From assembly GCA_964023205.1 (NCBI GenBank), contig OZ026836.1, positions 1,309,501 through 1,373,500 of the forward strand: a DNA stretch of 64,000 nt. Reading direction: 5' to 3'. Position numbers and translations under genes: made by a program. The DNA comes from Lutraria lutraria. Its lineage: Eukaryota > Mollusca > Bivalvia > Venerida > Mactridae. Positions 39,376 to 50,625 of the stretch are shown in pieces; position 1 is the first letter of the stretch, and every line of letters begins with the position of its first letter. A model generated the notes under the pieces. That model had not been told where the DNA came from. It worked only from the letters and a program-made list of their open reading frames with translations, and ran no database searches.

Positions 39376-39608
39376 TTTAGTTTTTTCTATTCGACTGTCG
39401 AAGTAAATTGCACATAAAAATACTTAGTACATAGTACTGACTGAATGAATTATAACTCTATGTATTGCTATGTGCAGTTTACTTCGACATGACAATTACT
39501 TTTATCAATTATAAAGCAGCTACGCTTGAGGCTTCTGTCGATTGATTGGATGATATAACAATTTGCATATTTTAACATTTACATCAATACAGTCGAATAA
39601 AAAAGACA
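39376..39608. repeat. Nested inverted repeats, MITE-like
   Basis: The outer arms are 39381..39398 (TTTTTTCTATTCGACTGT) and 39589..39604 (reverse complement, lacking two bases). Nested at the left end is a second hairpin. TGTCGAAGTAAATTGCACATA (39396..39416, 21 bp) faces its reverse complement at 39469..39489 with one mismatch. The two hairpins share the TGT at 39396..39398. Such overlapping inverted repeats suggest a foldback or MITE element. No second copy was found in the window. Confidence 0.6.
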
Positions 39609-42600
39609 CAAAAACCAAAAAGTCCCCTCTTAAAAGATAACCAGTATTTTTCCTTCCACTCATACAATTAACATTAACATTGTCTGTTCTGCATGTAAAG
39701 CTTCAGGTTGTGCGATATATATCTGATCAAGTTGACACAATCTCGGAAGCTGAATTCAGAGTTAACGTCTGTCCGGATTTAGATGATATACCAATAGCCA
39801 TAGTTGACGTCTGTGTGTGACATGTGTCAGTTTCTACTGCTTAATTCAACAATGTGTTTCATGGGGAAGTTTGTCAATACTATATATTGTTTGATAAATT
39901 ATGAAACATGCATACTCCTAGTGCAAGTCAATAGTTTATTAAATATTTACTGTTTTATTCTGGATGTCTCATCTACCGGAACGTTGATAAGCAATCACAT
40001 ACTTTGGAATCATTAGTTTTCGTTTAAGTATTGCGCATGATATTTAACTATTTTTCTATATAAGGATACGAATTCACGATAAAACAGTGTTTCATGAAAT
40101 GGAAGTTAAGATCAATATTAAGGCAACCAGGAACTATTCACTGAAGATATAAATATTCCTGAGGTTCCAATTCAATGACAGTCATGTGGCGCCTATACTT
40201 TTCTCTGTATGATGCAGGAAGAATTTTTTTTAAAAGATTAACCTAATAAAGTAAACATATGGCACATGAAAACATTCAATATTTCTTTCTTCATATAATT
40301 GACATTATTGATTGGGGAACTACACAGGCATCTCCAAAATAATTTTGAACTTGCCAGATGGTTATCAAAACAGTAATCTTCAAAGAAAACAATGCTCAGC
40401 TTTCCATTTTGGACAATATGACATATAATCAGTGTGATGTCAAAGAAAACTTGAATATTGAATAAATATTACGAACACTACACATTATCATTAAACAATC
40501 TAAGAACAATGTGAAACACTACAAGCTGTGAACCACCTTCCAAGAATCAGCCATCGAACGAACTAAATAGATACGACATTGAAAAGGTGATAAACGTTTC
40601 TCGACACGAGGACTTCGTGGTAATGATCTCTGAAAATGCGCGATCTTTTTGCATTCAGTTTTACATGAATATTGTCAAGCAAAGGTCTGCAAGTATCAGG
40701 ATTAATACAAAACAAAAGCTACCAGAGAGTGAAAGCTCTGTTCATTTGCAGTAGCATAGGAATTAACTCTATAATGATTTTAGAAAAGTTGCATTTGGAT
40801 AAAACATAATTATCGTTAGAAGTTTCGTGGACATCTAGGGTGGTTTAGTTTCTAGATAACGCGTGTCCTTTGCAAAGCAACTTCCAATCTCATAGAAAGA
40901 GAAGACATTTTAACTTAACGCATCAGGAAATTCAGGAATACTGATAACTACAAACGGTTCTCCTGAAGCAAATGAGATTGTGAGATAAAATCTAGTTTTT
41001 ATATTAGCCTAAATGATGTCGATTCAACTGCCGTTTTATTTAGATGGCATTTCTGTCTTCACGGACGGCGCAATGAGATAAAAACTGATAACGACCCTAT
41101 ACTGTCTCCATTAATAGTATCAATACAAACGAAGCCATGTGAATACTATCCAATCACAAAGAATTGGAATTAATACAACAGCGAAGCTAATTAATGGAAA
41201 ATGTCGTTTTATCGTATAAAATAAGAAGAGAATTGTCTGCTGGACCGTTCATGGTATTTCTTAGATGGGAGTGTTATCGATAACGCCATCAAGTCTTAAT
41301 CCAGGGACTAAGTCTACAGGGCGAAACTTTGACGCAATACTTTACAATTATCAATAAAATATTTTAGGAACAATTTACAAACTCTTTAGTGTTCTCGTCA
41401 CGATCTACCACTTTTCAATAGAAAATAACAAATCAGTTCAAAAATATATAATTTAATTATAAGATTGCAATTTCAGATTTTGTTTCTTCATTAAATATCG
41501 TCGATAATGATTGAAGCGTTGTTTCTAATGAGATTTTTTTTCCTTTTCATAGTAAAACAAACAGGAGTGAGTTTAAAAACCCTGTAATTAGAATTTAAAT
41601 AGAATAGAAATTAGAGAACTTTCATTTTGTCTTTGTATATGGTGCGCTAAATGAAACAATGTTCCCAACTGTTAATACTTTTACTCGTAATACTGGCACA
41701 ATGAGCCATAAACAATGATTAACTTAACCGGTTCTATCAAAATATCGAATTGTATCCAAAGTGCGTTGTGGTGATAGTACGTGCACGGTTGCATAAAAGA
41801 TATACTTGACACTAGCGAATGTGAGAAAAAAAGAAGACAAGCAATATGACAATGTCACAGACATGGTGTCTCTGGTGGCCACATAGTCAATAAGTTATCA
41901 TTTCTTTCATTCGTTCTGAAGGCGGTCCATTGTGAATTTATCTCTGACCATGAAAGTATGCAGCCATCAATATTTTCCACCTCAAACTCAACCCCTATGT
42001 CGAATTCGCAGGAACTGCTATTTACAACGGATTTGTATTGTTTTAGAAATTCACGCGAACGAAAAAATATCATCTTCACGTATAATTAAAATGATATTTT
42101 GCTACCATGATACCATGACAAGCAGGGAAATCAAAATAATTATAAAAACGCAATCGTCCAACCAAAAATAGTTCTACATTTCTGAAATTTGGTTTCACGA
42201 AAAAGCTCTTAGATGATTCTTCTGATAGCTCATTTTTGTTGTATTCAAGGCATTTCGAAAAATCATGAAGTGCAATCATTTATCTGAATCATGACAGTAT
42301 GTTCATCCACATGTAATTAAACACCATTTACAGAGATATGCATGCTTATAAAAATATTTTTCTAACCTCGTTCATCCTATAAATATATATAGTATCTTAA
42401 TTCAAATTACTTAAAAAAGAAACATATTTTGGAATACATATACATAGTTGCATAATTATATAATCAAAGTTGTAAACATTATTAGAAAAACAGGAGAAAA
42501 TATCAAAATTATTTAAAATTATATGTCGCATGAACAATTGCAAATAAAAAAGAAAATTACAAACCCAAATTAGAATAATTCCATCAATATTCCAGCTATA

Positions 42601-44860
42601 AATAAAATACTGCGTTAATTTCACGACTTTCACTTGTTGACTGAGTGGCTTCCACGGAACCTGATGAATTTATAACAAACCGATCTGACCGAACGTCCAC
42701 ACCACATTCATCTCACTGCGACGCTGTGAGATCTCTTGCTACAGGGTATATTGGTTTTATACGTCGGGATCGTAGCAGCAGCACGTGTTAAATCTTCATC
42801 ATGGCTGATATCTAATTTCTTGAGCAAGTATTAAGTAAGGTATCTGAGCAGAGTTATGGCAGTCGTAACTATACATATAGCATATTACAACGGATAAAGT
42901 CATTTTCCGATATCACCAGAACTCTAAAAAATCCGTCTATGTAACGTGAACGGAAAAGCATACTCTGAGACGTAAAGCTTTCATTAACTTTATCAAATAA
43001 CCTACAGTCAATGTTTACTGGAATTAAATAGAAGTAATTATTGAGAATCTAGCAATCTTGTATTATAGCCTTTAGCACGTATGTTATACATGAGATAAGG
43101 TACCACTTCTCTTTCTACTTAAATACCAGACAATGACGTACTGAATAATAGGCTGTAATAACACCCAGAACAACATGTCACGTGCTTTCGTTGTTTGGTA
43201 AATAATTTTCGCTGATAAATATAGTGTTTCATATCATTAATATAATTTTTATAAATCAAATGAATAAGTTTAATTAATCTGGTGGACATGTACAATCAGA
43301 TTGAATGAGCTGTTCAAGTTTATACAGCGGCGTCAGAATGGTTAATATAAAAAACGAAAATACATTATTATTATTGATAAAGGTGGTCAGAGCAAAACGC
43401 TACAGTATTATGCCTAGTATTACACATTTGTAGCAAAATACTGATGTAGTACTTATTTAGAAACCATTAAGCTTATATTTGTCTTATTTCTATTTTGACA
43501 ATATTTTAAATAGAAATTTATCGTTTTGTATCTAATACAGTCTAGACAGAGTTGAGTTTGCTTTATTGGTTTATAAACTAATGTTTTTGCACATGGACAT
43601 TTTTACCTAATTTGGGTATCGACCTTTTTAAGGAAAAATAATACGGTTAGCTGAATGTCCGATGCCTTCAAACTTTAATGCAGGTAGTTTAAGCGATTAT
43701 CACCAGACTTATAAGTAAAATCATTAATCAATGCTAGTGGCGAAGCTGTTAAGCTTTTATTACGATTTAAGGACAAGCACTGGCTATTACAGAATTCAAT
43801 TTGTTTAAGTCTGACATTCTTTGGCAGTAATGAAATAGTGTTTATAATTACAGCTACGAGATCGAACCACCAAAAACTAATAAGCACATTTAATGAAACA
43901 ATTTTTGTTTGTCTTATCAATTAATACGAGATATATCCTATGAATTCATTCACACACATAAAAACAATCTCACGTCGCCACTTCTACTTTTATTTCCTTA
44001 AAATAATGAAACAAAAACAATGCATTCCTTGGCGGGATTATAATAAATATTATGTTTACATAAAGGTCTATAAAACATTCAAGGCGACTAATAATCTCCA
44101 TGTTTTATAAATTATGTTATTATTAATAACACAGCACCAAGGATACATGCGTTTATAATTGTTCAAACAAAAAATCCCAGAAGTAAAGCCCACATACAGA
44201 CGATGTATTTGTCTCAAAGTCACACGGGAACTACAATACCGTGCTTTATAGTAGCAAATTTACCCTACTAATATTATTTATGAATCAGTAATAACTAGGA
44301 ATACAATAACCCACTATTCCCGTGCCAAGAGAATTTATGGAACAAACGCTTTTATGCACAAAAATACAAAACTATAGACCTTTGTAGATTGTCTGGATTT
44401 CATCAACATTAATTTTGAGCAATGTAGTTCGGTTAACTCGAATCCGTGAATTTTGTTCGCCGTAATAAAATACCCCATCCTCCAAGATATCTACATCGGT
44501 GTCAGCTTCCACACTAGATAAAAGTATTTTCCTGAAATCACGAACATTCAACGTATCAAGTAACACCTGTTTACTTCTTTCTTTCCTTCACACTTCCCAT
44601 GAATATAATTAATTCCCCTTGGCTTATGGCATAAATGCTAGAAAAAGCTTTTAAAACCCCAATGACAAGCTGTGTAGTTATATTACTATTTAGGTAAAGT
44701 TTCCCACGGAACAATGAAGAAAGTAAGACAAAAGCTTGTCATTAATCTTGATCAATGTTATAAAACGTCGTCAGTGTTCTTTATATTTCTTCAGATTATT
44801 TTTAACATGATTGTGGCAATTTAGTTACAAGCTTATGTTTAACAGCGAACTGTATTAATA
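39609..44860. other. AT-rich non-coding DNA, no convincing gene
   Basis: Small frames (39804..40016, 41855..42079, 41932..42171, 42076..42279, 42397..42633, 43675..43920, 44372..44566) were examined. Only the last has a composition and splice acceptor that might suggest an exon (see findings). About 42640..42800 is less AT-rich, but no gene or repeat was recognised there. Confidence 0.45.
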
Positions 44861-45000
44861 GTTACAGGGTTAGTAACTGACCCGATACGGGATATACGGG
44901 TCTGTGGAAAACCATATGGGGCGAGACCGAATGTCGAGTCCCGATATGGTTTTCCACAGACCCGTATATCCCGTATCGGGTCAGTTACTATCCCTGTAAC
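44861..45000. repeat. Near-perfect 140-bp palindrome
   Basis: The left arm, 44861..44922, starts GTTACAGGGTTAGTAACTGA and continues through CCCGATACGGGATATACGGG, TCTGTGGAAAACCATAT. The right arm, 44939..45000, is its reverse complement with about four mismatches over 62 bases. The 16-nt centre is GAGACCGAATGTCGAG. Much more GC-rich than its surroundings. Best explained as a foldback/MITE element or a head-to-head fusion of two terminal repeats. The open frame 44839..45054 (minus) is a by-product of the palindrome. Confidence 0.9.
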
Positions 45001-45046
45001 GATTATATCACGCAGACTACCTTCCTTCTCATTATTTGCAATAAAA

Positions 45047-45138
45047 GTCTCCATTACAGACCCAATATTTAAACATAAATGTCTCCATTACAGACCCAAT
45101 ATATTCTGGTAACCTAATATAGGATATATTAGGTCACC
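45047..45138. repeat. 22-bp direct repeat plus small palindrome
   Basis: GTCTCCATTACAGACCCAATAT occurs at 45047..45068 and again at 45081..45102. It is followed by an inverted repeat, GGTAACCTAATAT and ATATTAGGTCACC, around AGGAT (about 45108..45138). CAGACCC also occurs in the neighbouring palindrome, so these units may belong to one element. Confidence 0.8.
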
Positions 45139-45160
45139 ACGTGACGTCAAATCATCCAAT
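45138..45160. promoter_or_regulatory. E-box/CRE/CCAAT motif cluster
   Basis: CACGTG (45138..45143) overlaps a full palindromic cAMP-response element TGACGTCA (45142..45149), and CCAAT follows at 45156..45160. These are consensus sites for bHLH-ZIP, CREB/ATF and NF-Y factors. No gene is attached to them here. They may be part of the adjoining repeat rather than a cellular promoter. Confidence 0.35.
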
Positions 45161-45902
45161 GGCAGAAGAGTATTTTGTAGTAAGCGTGATATCAAATCTT
45201 ATGTGCGATTAGTGGCTGCTCTTGTTGTCTTTTTTTGAAACTTTTCAATGTTATTTTCAATTACCAGGTGTAAACAGTAGTGTATGATTCTGTGTCGTTT
45301 CGGCACAGGCAGTACAAACGGACATGTGATGGTAAAATTGTAAAACATTCTACATAAAACATCATAACCTAACACATAATAATTATTATATTAAATTAAA
45401 AACAATTGTCACAACACTCTACCCCGTTCAACTGATACATACGACCTATACTATACAGTTTTTTATAATTTTACTAACACAGGTTCGTTACTTCTGCCTT
45501 TGTCGTATGGCATCAAATTCAGTGAAGTTTGATTTGTTGATATGCTGTGTCTGTTCCAGACGACAAACGGACCGTGGAGATAAAATTGATGATGTTCGCG
45601 TAATCGTTTGTTTGATCCAAATACAAAATCTAGGATCTCAATAGTTGATTATCATTTAGAACGAAGCAAAGAATGTGTAAAGGAGTTCAATAAACACTAA
45701 TATCAACTTAACTACAGTGATTATACACCGAAGTTTGCACAAATAATTATGCTTCAATAAAGCAATTTAAAGTACTTGAATGACAAAGAAAAATGTATTG
45801 ATTACCCAGATTGTTGTATTCGTCAAATATTTACACAAGAAACTGTAGCACAATGTCCGTATTAATTACATCTTCATGGTGTTTCAAATAGTATTAAAAT
45901 TC
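45161..45902. other. AT-rich non-coding DNA, nothing recognised
   Basis: No exon, RNA gene or repeat structure was recognised between the motif cluster and the retrotransposon fragment. Confidence 0.5.
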
Positions 45903-46430
45903 TAAACATAACATAACATATAGTTTATTGGCATGAAATATATACATAGTAAACATAGCCAATAAAACAAATTGAAGAAAGTAAATGATAAGTGGTGAGT
46001 ATATACATGACATGATTTGTTTCTGAACGAGATTACAAAATAGATAACAGGTTAAAATAAATGAGTTTTGAGATTGCTGTTTTTAACTTTTTTCTTTAAA
46101 AGCAAAGAAAATACAAATTTTGCAATGTTGTTTTCCAAGTTTTGAGAGTTCGAGGACACGTGATTTCCAAATTTTGTAATAGTTGGCCAATTGCAAAAAT
46201 AAGATTTTACATATCGAGATCTTAAATGTCAATATTTAGGACAGACTAATAAAAGGTGGTCCTGGGTTTCTATTTTATTCATATTATTGTTGACAAAGTC
46301 GGTTTTGCCTTTCTACGTCGTTGTATCTATCAGTTTCTATATTGAGATTGTTGGAATATAATCGAAATTTTGTTAAAAAAGTTTGATATGTTACTATACA
46401 GATATTTTTCAATACAAAACTCCATAAATA
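45903..46430 (-). mobile_element. 3' end of a non-LTR retrotransposon with TGTTATG tail
   Basis: On the minus strand, the C-terminal end of a LINE reverse transcriptase reads YQTFLTKFRLYSNNLNIETD, RYNDVERQNRLC (about 46420 to 46310). After a frameshift, ETQDHLLLVCPKY, one in-frame TGA, HLRSRYVKSYFCNWPTITKF and on to a terminal stop near 46060. The pattern of NIETxRY, RLC, HLLLVCPxY and RYxxxYF is typical of the C-terminal end of these elements. A 3' UTR of about 150 bases follows, ending in the repeated TGTTATG tail at 45904..45921, which is how such elements end. The copy is 5'-truncated and dead. No long open frame marks it. Confidence 0.8.
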
Positions 46431-47806
46431 AGCAATATTCGGACAATCTGTTGCTGTTATTGATATTAGTATACCATGTTTTATACATACATTATATTAT
46501 AACGTCCCTCGGACTTTCTACGAAATAGTATGATTAAAACCACAGTTTGCTTTAAATATGTACACAACTAATTAGAAACGGAAGCCGTCAGTTTTTGTAG
46601 TTTCCTTTCCAATGCTTGATTCGATATTGTTTGTACACTCAAACAAACACGATATCATCTTTATTGGAGAATATGAACGGTTGCTAAATCGTCTCATTAA
46701 AAACTGTTTGCTATAATTACTGTGATACTATATATATCATCATGTTCCCAAATGAGTATAATATCTCAAATATGGAAACAATCAACTGCATGTCATAATA
46801 ATGTTCAGTAGAACGAAAACATCGTATTCATAGAGACAGTTAATATGGATAAACACTGTGGCCGCATTTCCATATTTATGCAGCAGTAAAAAACACCAAA
46901 AGACCAGTGTACAAAATGAGGATTACATTAACATGTCTGTAAAATTCAGACGAAATCAAACAAGCACGGTTTATGTATGAAAACATTTCACAAAACAACA
47001 CAAACAAAGTACGTAGACGAAACGAATTTATATAGGTTTATTACATTCCGTCATGCCATTTACTTTTAATTCGATGAAAAACTATGGCTAAAACCATTTT
47101 GGACAGAATCAAGAACAATTGTACATATAGACTGAGTATCATATAGGAAACGAGTGTCAGATTTCAAGCATTGAGAACGTAATAATTCCACATCATATGA
47201 CCAACAGACATCGTCCCACGAGAATTGACATTTGAAAATCTATCCATTCTCATGTATGTTAGATTACACTTAAGTAGTTTGTACATGTACTGACACGTGG
47301 AATTAATTTCACCCATCATATTATCTTTACTGAACAATGTGTTGCCATGACTTGATTAAGAAGGACAAACTCTTATAATGCTTTTGCTGTCTTAAATAAG
47401 TTGTTGTTAGCCCATGAATCAAACAGGTATAACATCCAGTGTAGTTATGAACACATTTAAGTGAAGGATTCATAGCAAAGAAAACACATAAAATCATCCA
47501 ACCTTACATTAAAACAATAAAGAATTCTCCTCCGCTTCAATCAGAAATCCATCCTATACATAGGATTTCTAAAGAAACGTGAATTGTAAAATATCATCAA
47601 ATAATTATGTAATAAGGAAACTATGTCTAAATATGATTTAAGTGAACATCACATCAGTAATACGAAACGAAGGAGGTCAATCTGTACTGTTCACATACCC
47701 TACACAGAGTTGCAAGTGTGTAGCAATGTTATTGTGACATTTCACTATTCAGTTAAATTTATATACTGGATGGTGAACTTTGTATTCAAAATACACATTT
47801 GTCCAC
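46431..47806. other. AT-rich non-coding DNA, nothing recognised
   Basis: No further LINE motifs could be read upstream of the fragment. The frame beginning at 47623 (+) runs into antisense SINE sequence and is not a gene. Confidence 0.5.
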
Positions 47807-48006
47807 TTGGTTTTAAGGTCACACCAACAGTGTGGTCATTTTACGATTTTCAAGCCAAAACGGTGAGGAATGCCCTAAGCGTACAACTGAGTAGACCTAC
47901 CAACCTGGCAAAGCTAGCTGAAGAGCATGTGAACTTTACCTGGTACCGGATGGGATTCAAACTACAAGTAAGATACCATTGCCACTCAAACACGGAAGTC
48001 CCCTCA
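47807..48006 (-). mobile_element. tRNA-derived SINE
   Basis: On the minus strand the head reads TTCCGTGTTTGAGTGGCAAT, then GTAGTTTGAATCCCATCCGG (A-box and B-box, about 48000 to 47945). The body follows with CTTCAGCTAGCTTTGCCAGG, TTCCTCACCGTTTTGGCTTG and AAAATCGTAAAATGACC, ending GTTGGTGTGACCTTAAAACC. Head and body match the plus-strand copy at 26604..26778. The antisense of this SINE supplies the second half of the 131-codon open frame 47623..48018. Confidence 0.7.
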
Positions 48007-50390
48007 AATAATTCATAGCAAATAAATCACCGATAAGTTGGTAACACATAAGCAAGCAAGTTTAGATATGTATTACTGAGTCTGATCAAGTCGTGATCTA
48101 TCTTAAATGTTGTCAGTCACACACTTGGTTTGCGTATCTTGTGTGTGTGTAATTCTCAGCTTGATGATACCAAATATCTCTGTGGGGAATTTTTTCTCTG
48201 TATTCAGTTCGTCCTTATAAACAATTATCGTTTCATAGACTTGCAAAATGTACAACATATAAAAAGTGAACATGATTTGGTACAGAAAATAACCTTTTAC
48301 GGAAGAATATTGTATTCGTGCTACATTTTTGTCTAACTCGAATGTCAATCATCAGTCTTTCTAGGTTTTTAAATTACAAAAACAGAACTATTTTTTAATG
48401 AGGAGATATAGCTCTTGGACATTTTTTGTGAGACACAAAATGGCGATCCTCTAATCGGAATCAACAGACCTGACGTAGTTAAAAAAATGTGAATTTTACG
48501 GAAAAACTAAAACTGATTTTAGTAAGTAGTTGTAGCATAACGGAATATACGAACAGTGACTCTAAAGCATATTTAACTATTCCATGTTGAATATATACTA
48601 TTTTACTAAATCAGTGTGATAGAACGGACAGTTATACATATAACTAGTCGACAGCTAATACTTGCCATGAGGTACCCACTTCTATCAGTATCTAACCCAA
48701 TATATGCCATTAAGGAGGTTTAGATAGATTCTGACATAAGCTCGAGTTAATGACATTACTCATGAACATTGCTGAACATATGATTTTGATACATCGGCAA
48801 TGCAAAGTCAATAAACCGTATATCTGCACCAGTTGAATTCGCGTGGTTGAATTGGCACATCCTTTGCGTTATTGCCAAACTACAATGCATTTACAAGCAG
48901 AAATGGTATCGTGCAGTTGGGGAAACAAAATATACAACACCTTCGATTCTATTTAGCGAAAGATAAATGTATGGATGAAGTCTAGGTAGTCAACATAGTG
49001 ACATGATGCCTAGATCACATCATCAGAGCACGTGATTATTGCGTGCGACCAGAAAGAAACATGTTCATGAATATACCTCCTGCAACACTTTAAGATATTC
49101 AAGTTACAAAAGCCGTCGTAACACTACATGTTTATAAAGCAAATTTGCTTATCATATACAACTTGCTTTCCAATAAAGCAGCGATTGGAATGAACATCAA
49201 CACATAATTCATTTGTTGTAGAGTCAACCTTAAACTATACATTACATGTTGATGTTGCATTGTTATTAATAAGTTACAACATGGACGAGTAACGTACGGG
49301 TTCAGTGAGTTTATCCTGCTCTGCTCAGCGTAATATTTCTAATAAAACGAACAAGCGATAAAAGCAATCACATTACCTGAATATTTTGTGAGTTTCTCTA
49401 AACAATTTACGTTGATTAAAGTTCTTGCTGTATTGGCAATTATCTTAGCGGATGCAATCGCGGGAAGTATCTCGATAATCTATCATATTGGTCGCTTGAT
49501 CGAAACGCTGAAAACACGGCAACTCGGTGATTTATTCAAACTGTTAATGACAGTTGCAAAAAGAATTAGCGTGATCTGTTTACATCATACATTTTGTCAC
49601 CTTCATGATGTTTTTGGCCCGTGAATATTGCCCTTCTAAGCTGTTGGGTCAATGTTTTGATATTGCAACTTATTGCTGCTCTTTAATGAGGACTGGTGTG
49701 TTATGATATACACGTATACATGTACGACGTTGCGTTATTTACGTAGACCACACAATCTTATTCCGACTATATCAAGGCTTCATATCTTTAATAAGTACTA
49801 TTCTGTATTAATAGCGATCACGATGTTTGCATGTACGTTATTTCTTTCAGTATTATGACCAGGTATGCATTAAAATGTGATATTTCAAATTTATTGTTTC
49901 AATATTTCTCGTTTTGTGGATTTTCACTTTTTAAGCAGATTATCTAATGTCCCAGAACTGCCAACTAAAGTAATTAATCTTATCGAGAAAATAGATGACA
50001 TCCATGTGAAAAAAACTTGTAATTTAGATAAAAAATACGTATGTTCTAAAATCCTGAAACAAACAAACAAACAAAAAATCTGGACAACGGTCGGGTCTGA
50101 CTCCACTACGATCTTCATTATACTTACTATGTTCGTGATATATTATTATGGTAAGTGCAAAAATGTCAAGCTGGATAAAAGCTCACTAGTTGTTTTTATA
50201 CGGCCATAACCGCAATCAGATTGTACAATCTCTTGTAATTAAGATATTTGAAATAATTTATAAGATTTAATAAAACTGAAGCTAAGTTAAAATAAACAAA
50301 CACAAAAACAGTCGATCTAAGCAGCCAATATGGTGATAATACTCTTAAGTCGTCCGAAGACAATTTAATTGGTAGCGTACTGGTATTGTT
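48007..50390. other. AT-rich non-coding DNA, no convincing gene
   Basis: Small frames at 48103..48348, 48130..48336, 49388..49624, 49673..49858, 49877..50209 and 49924..50118 have no recognisable domain. The one at 49388 has a hydrophobic N-terminal stretch but no ATG (see findings). Confidence 0.45.
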
Positions 50391-50625
50391 ATTTTTTTTT
50401 TGTTTATCTCGAGTTTTACGCCCCTTTTCAACAATCAGAGTCATACGAGACGGACAGTTCAGCTATCTATCGTTCCTGTGAAGAACCAGTACTAGACTCC
50501 CATTCTCAGTAAGCAACTGTCTTCTTTCTCACATAAAGAGACATGGTCGATAGCGAGGCTCGAATCAACGACCCTCTATCACTGATAAATCGGTAGCGTA
50601 ATGCTTTCCGATTGTGGGTTTGTTT
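50391..50625 (-). mobile_element. tRNA-derived SINE with poly-A tail
   Basis: On the minus strand, a tRNA-like head (AAGCATTACGCTACCGA, then the B-box GTTGATTCGAGCC; about 50615 to 50550) is followed by a body. The body contains GAGTCTAGTACTGGTTCTTC, ACAGGAACG, ATAGCTGAACTGTCCGTC and TTGAAAAGGGGCGTAAAACT. The copy ends in CGAGATAAACA and a poly-A run (plus strand T-run 50392..50401). The body motifs recur in the copies at 5152..5402 and 12456..12715, whose heads differ. The frame 50196..50444 (minus) lies across it and is not a gene. Confidence 0.8.

Noticed and set aside
41855..42079. 74-codon minus-strand frame with a protein-like acidic stretch (FDIGVEFEVENIDGC)
   Set aside because: No convincing acceptor (weak pyrimidine tract) and no recognisable domain. 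Kept only as a weak curiosity.
44839..45054. 71-codon minus-strand open frame
   Set aside because: It translates both arms of the 140-bp palindrome (TDPIRDIRV and its mirrored partner), so it is a structural by-product.
47623..48018. 131-codon plus-strand open frame as a gene
   Set aside because: Its second half is the antisense of a tRNA-derived SINE that also occurs at 26604..26778. The first half has no recognisable protein content.
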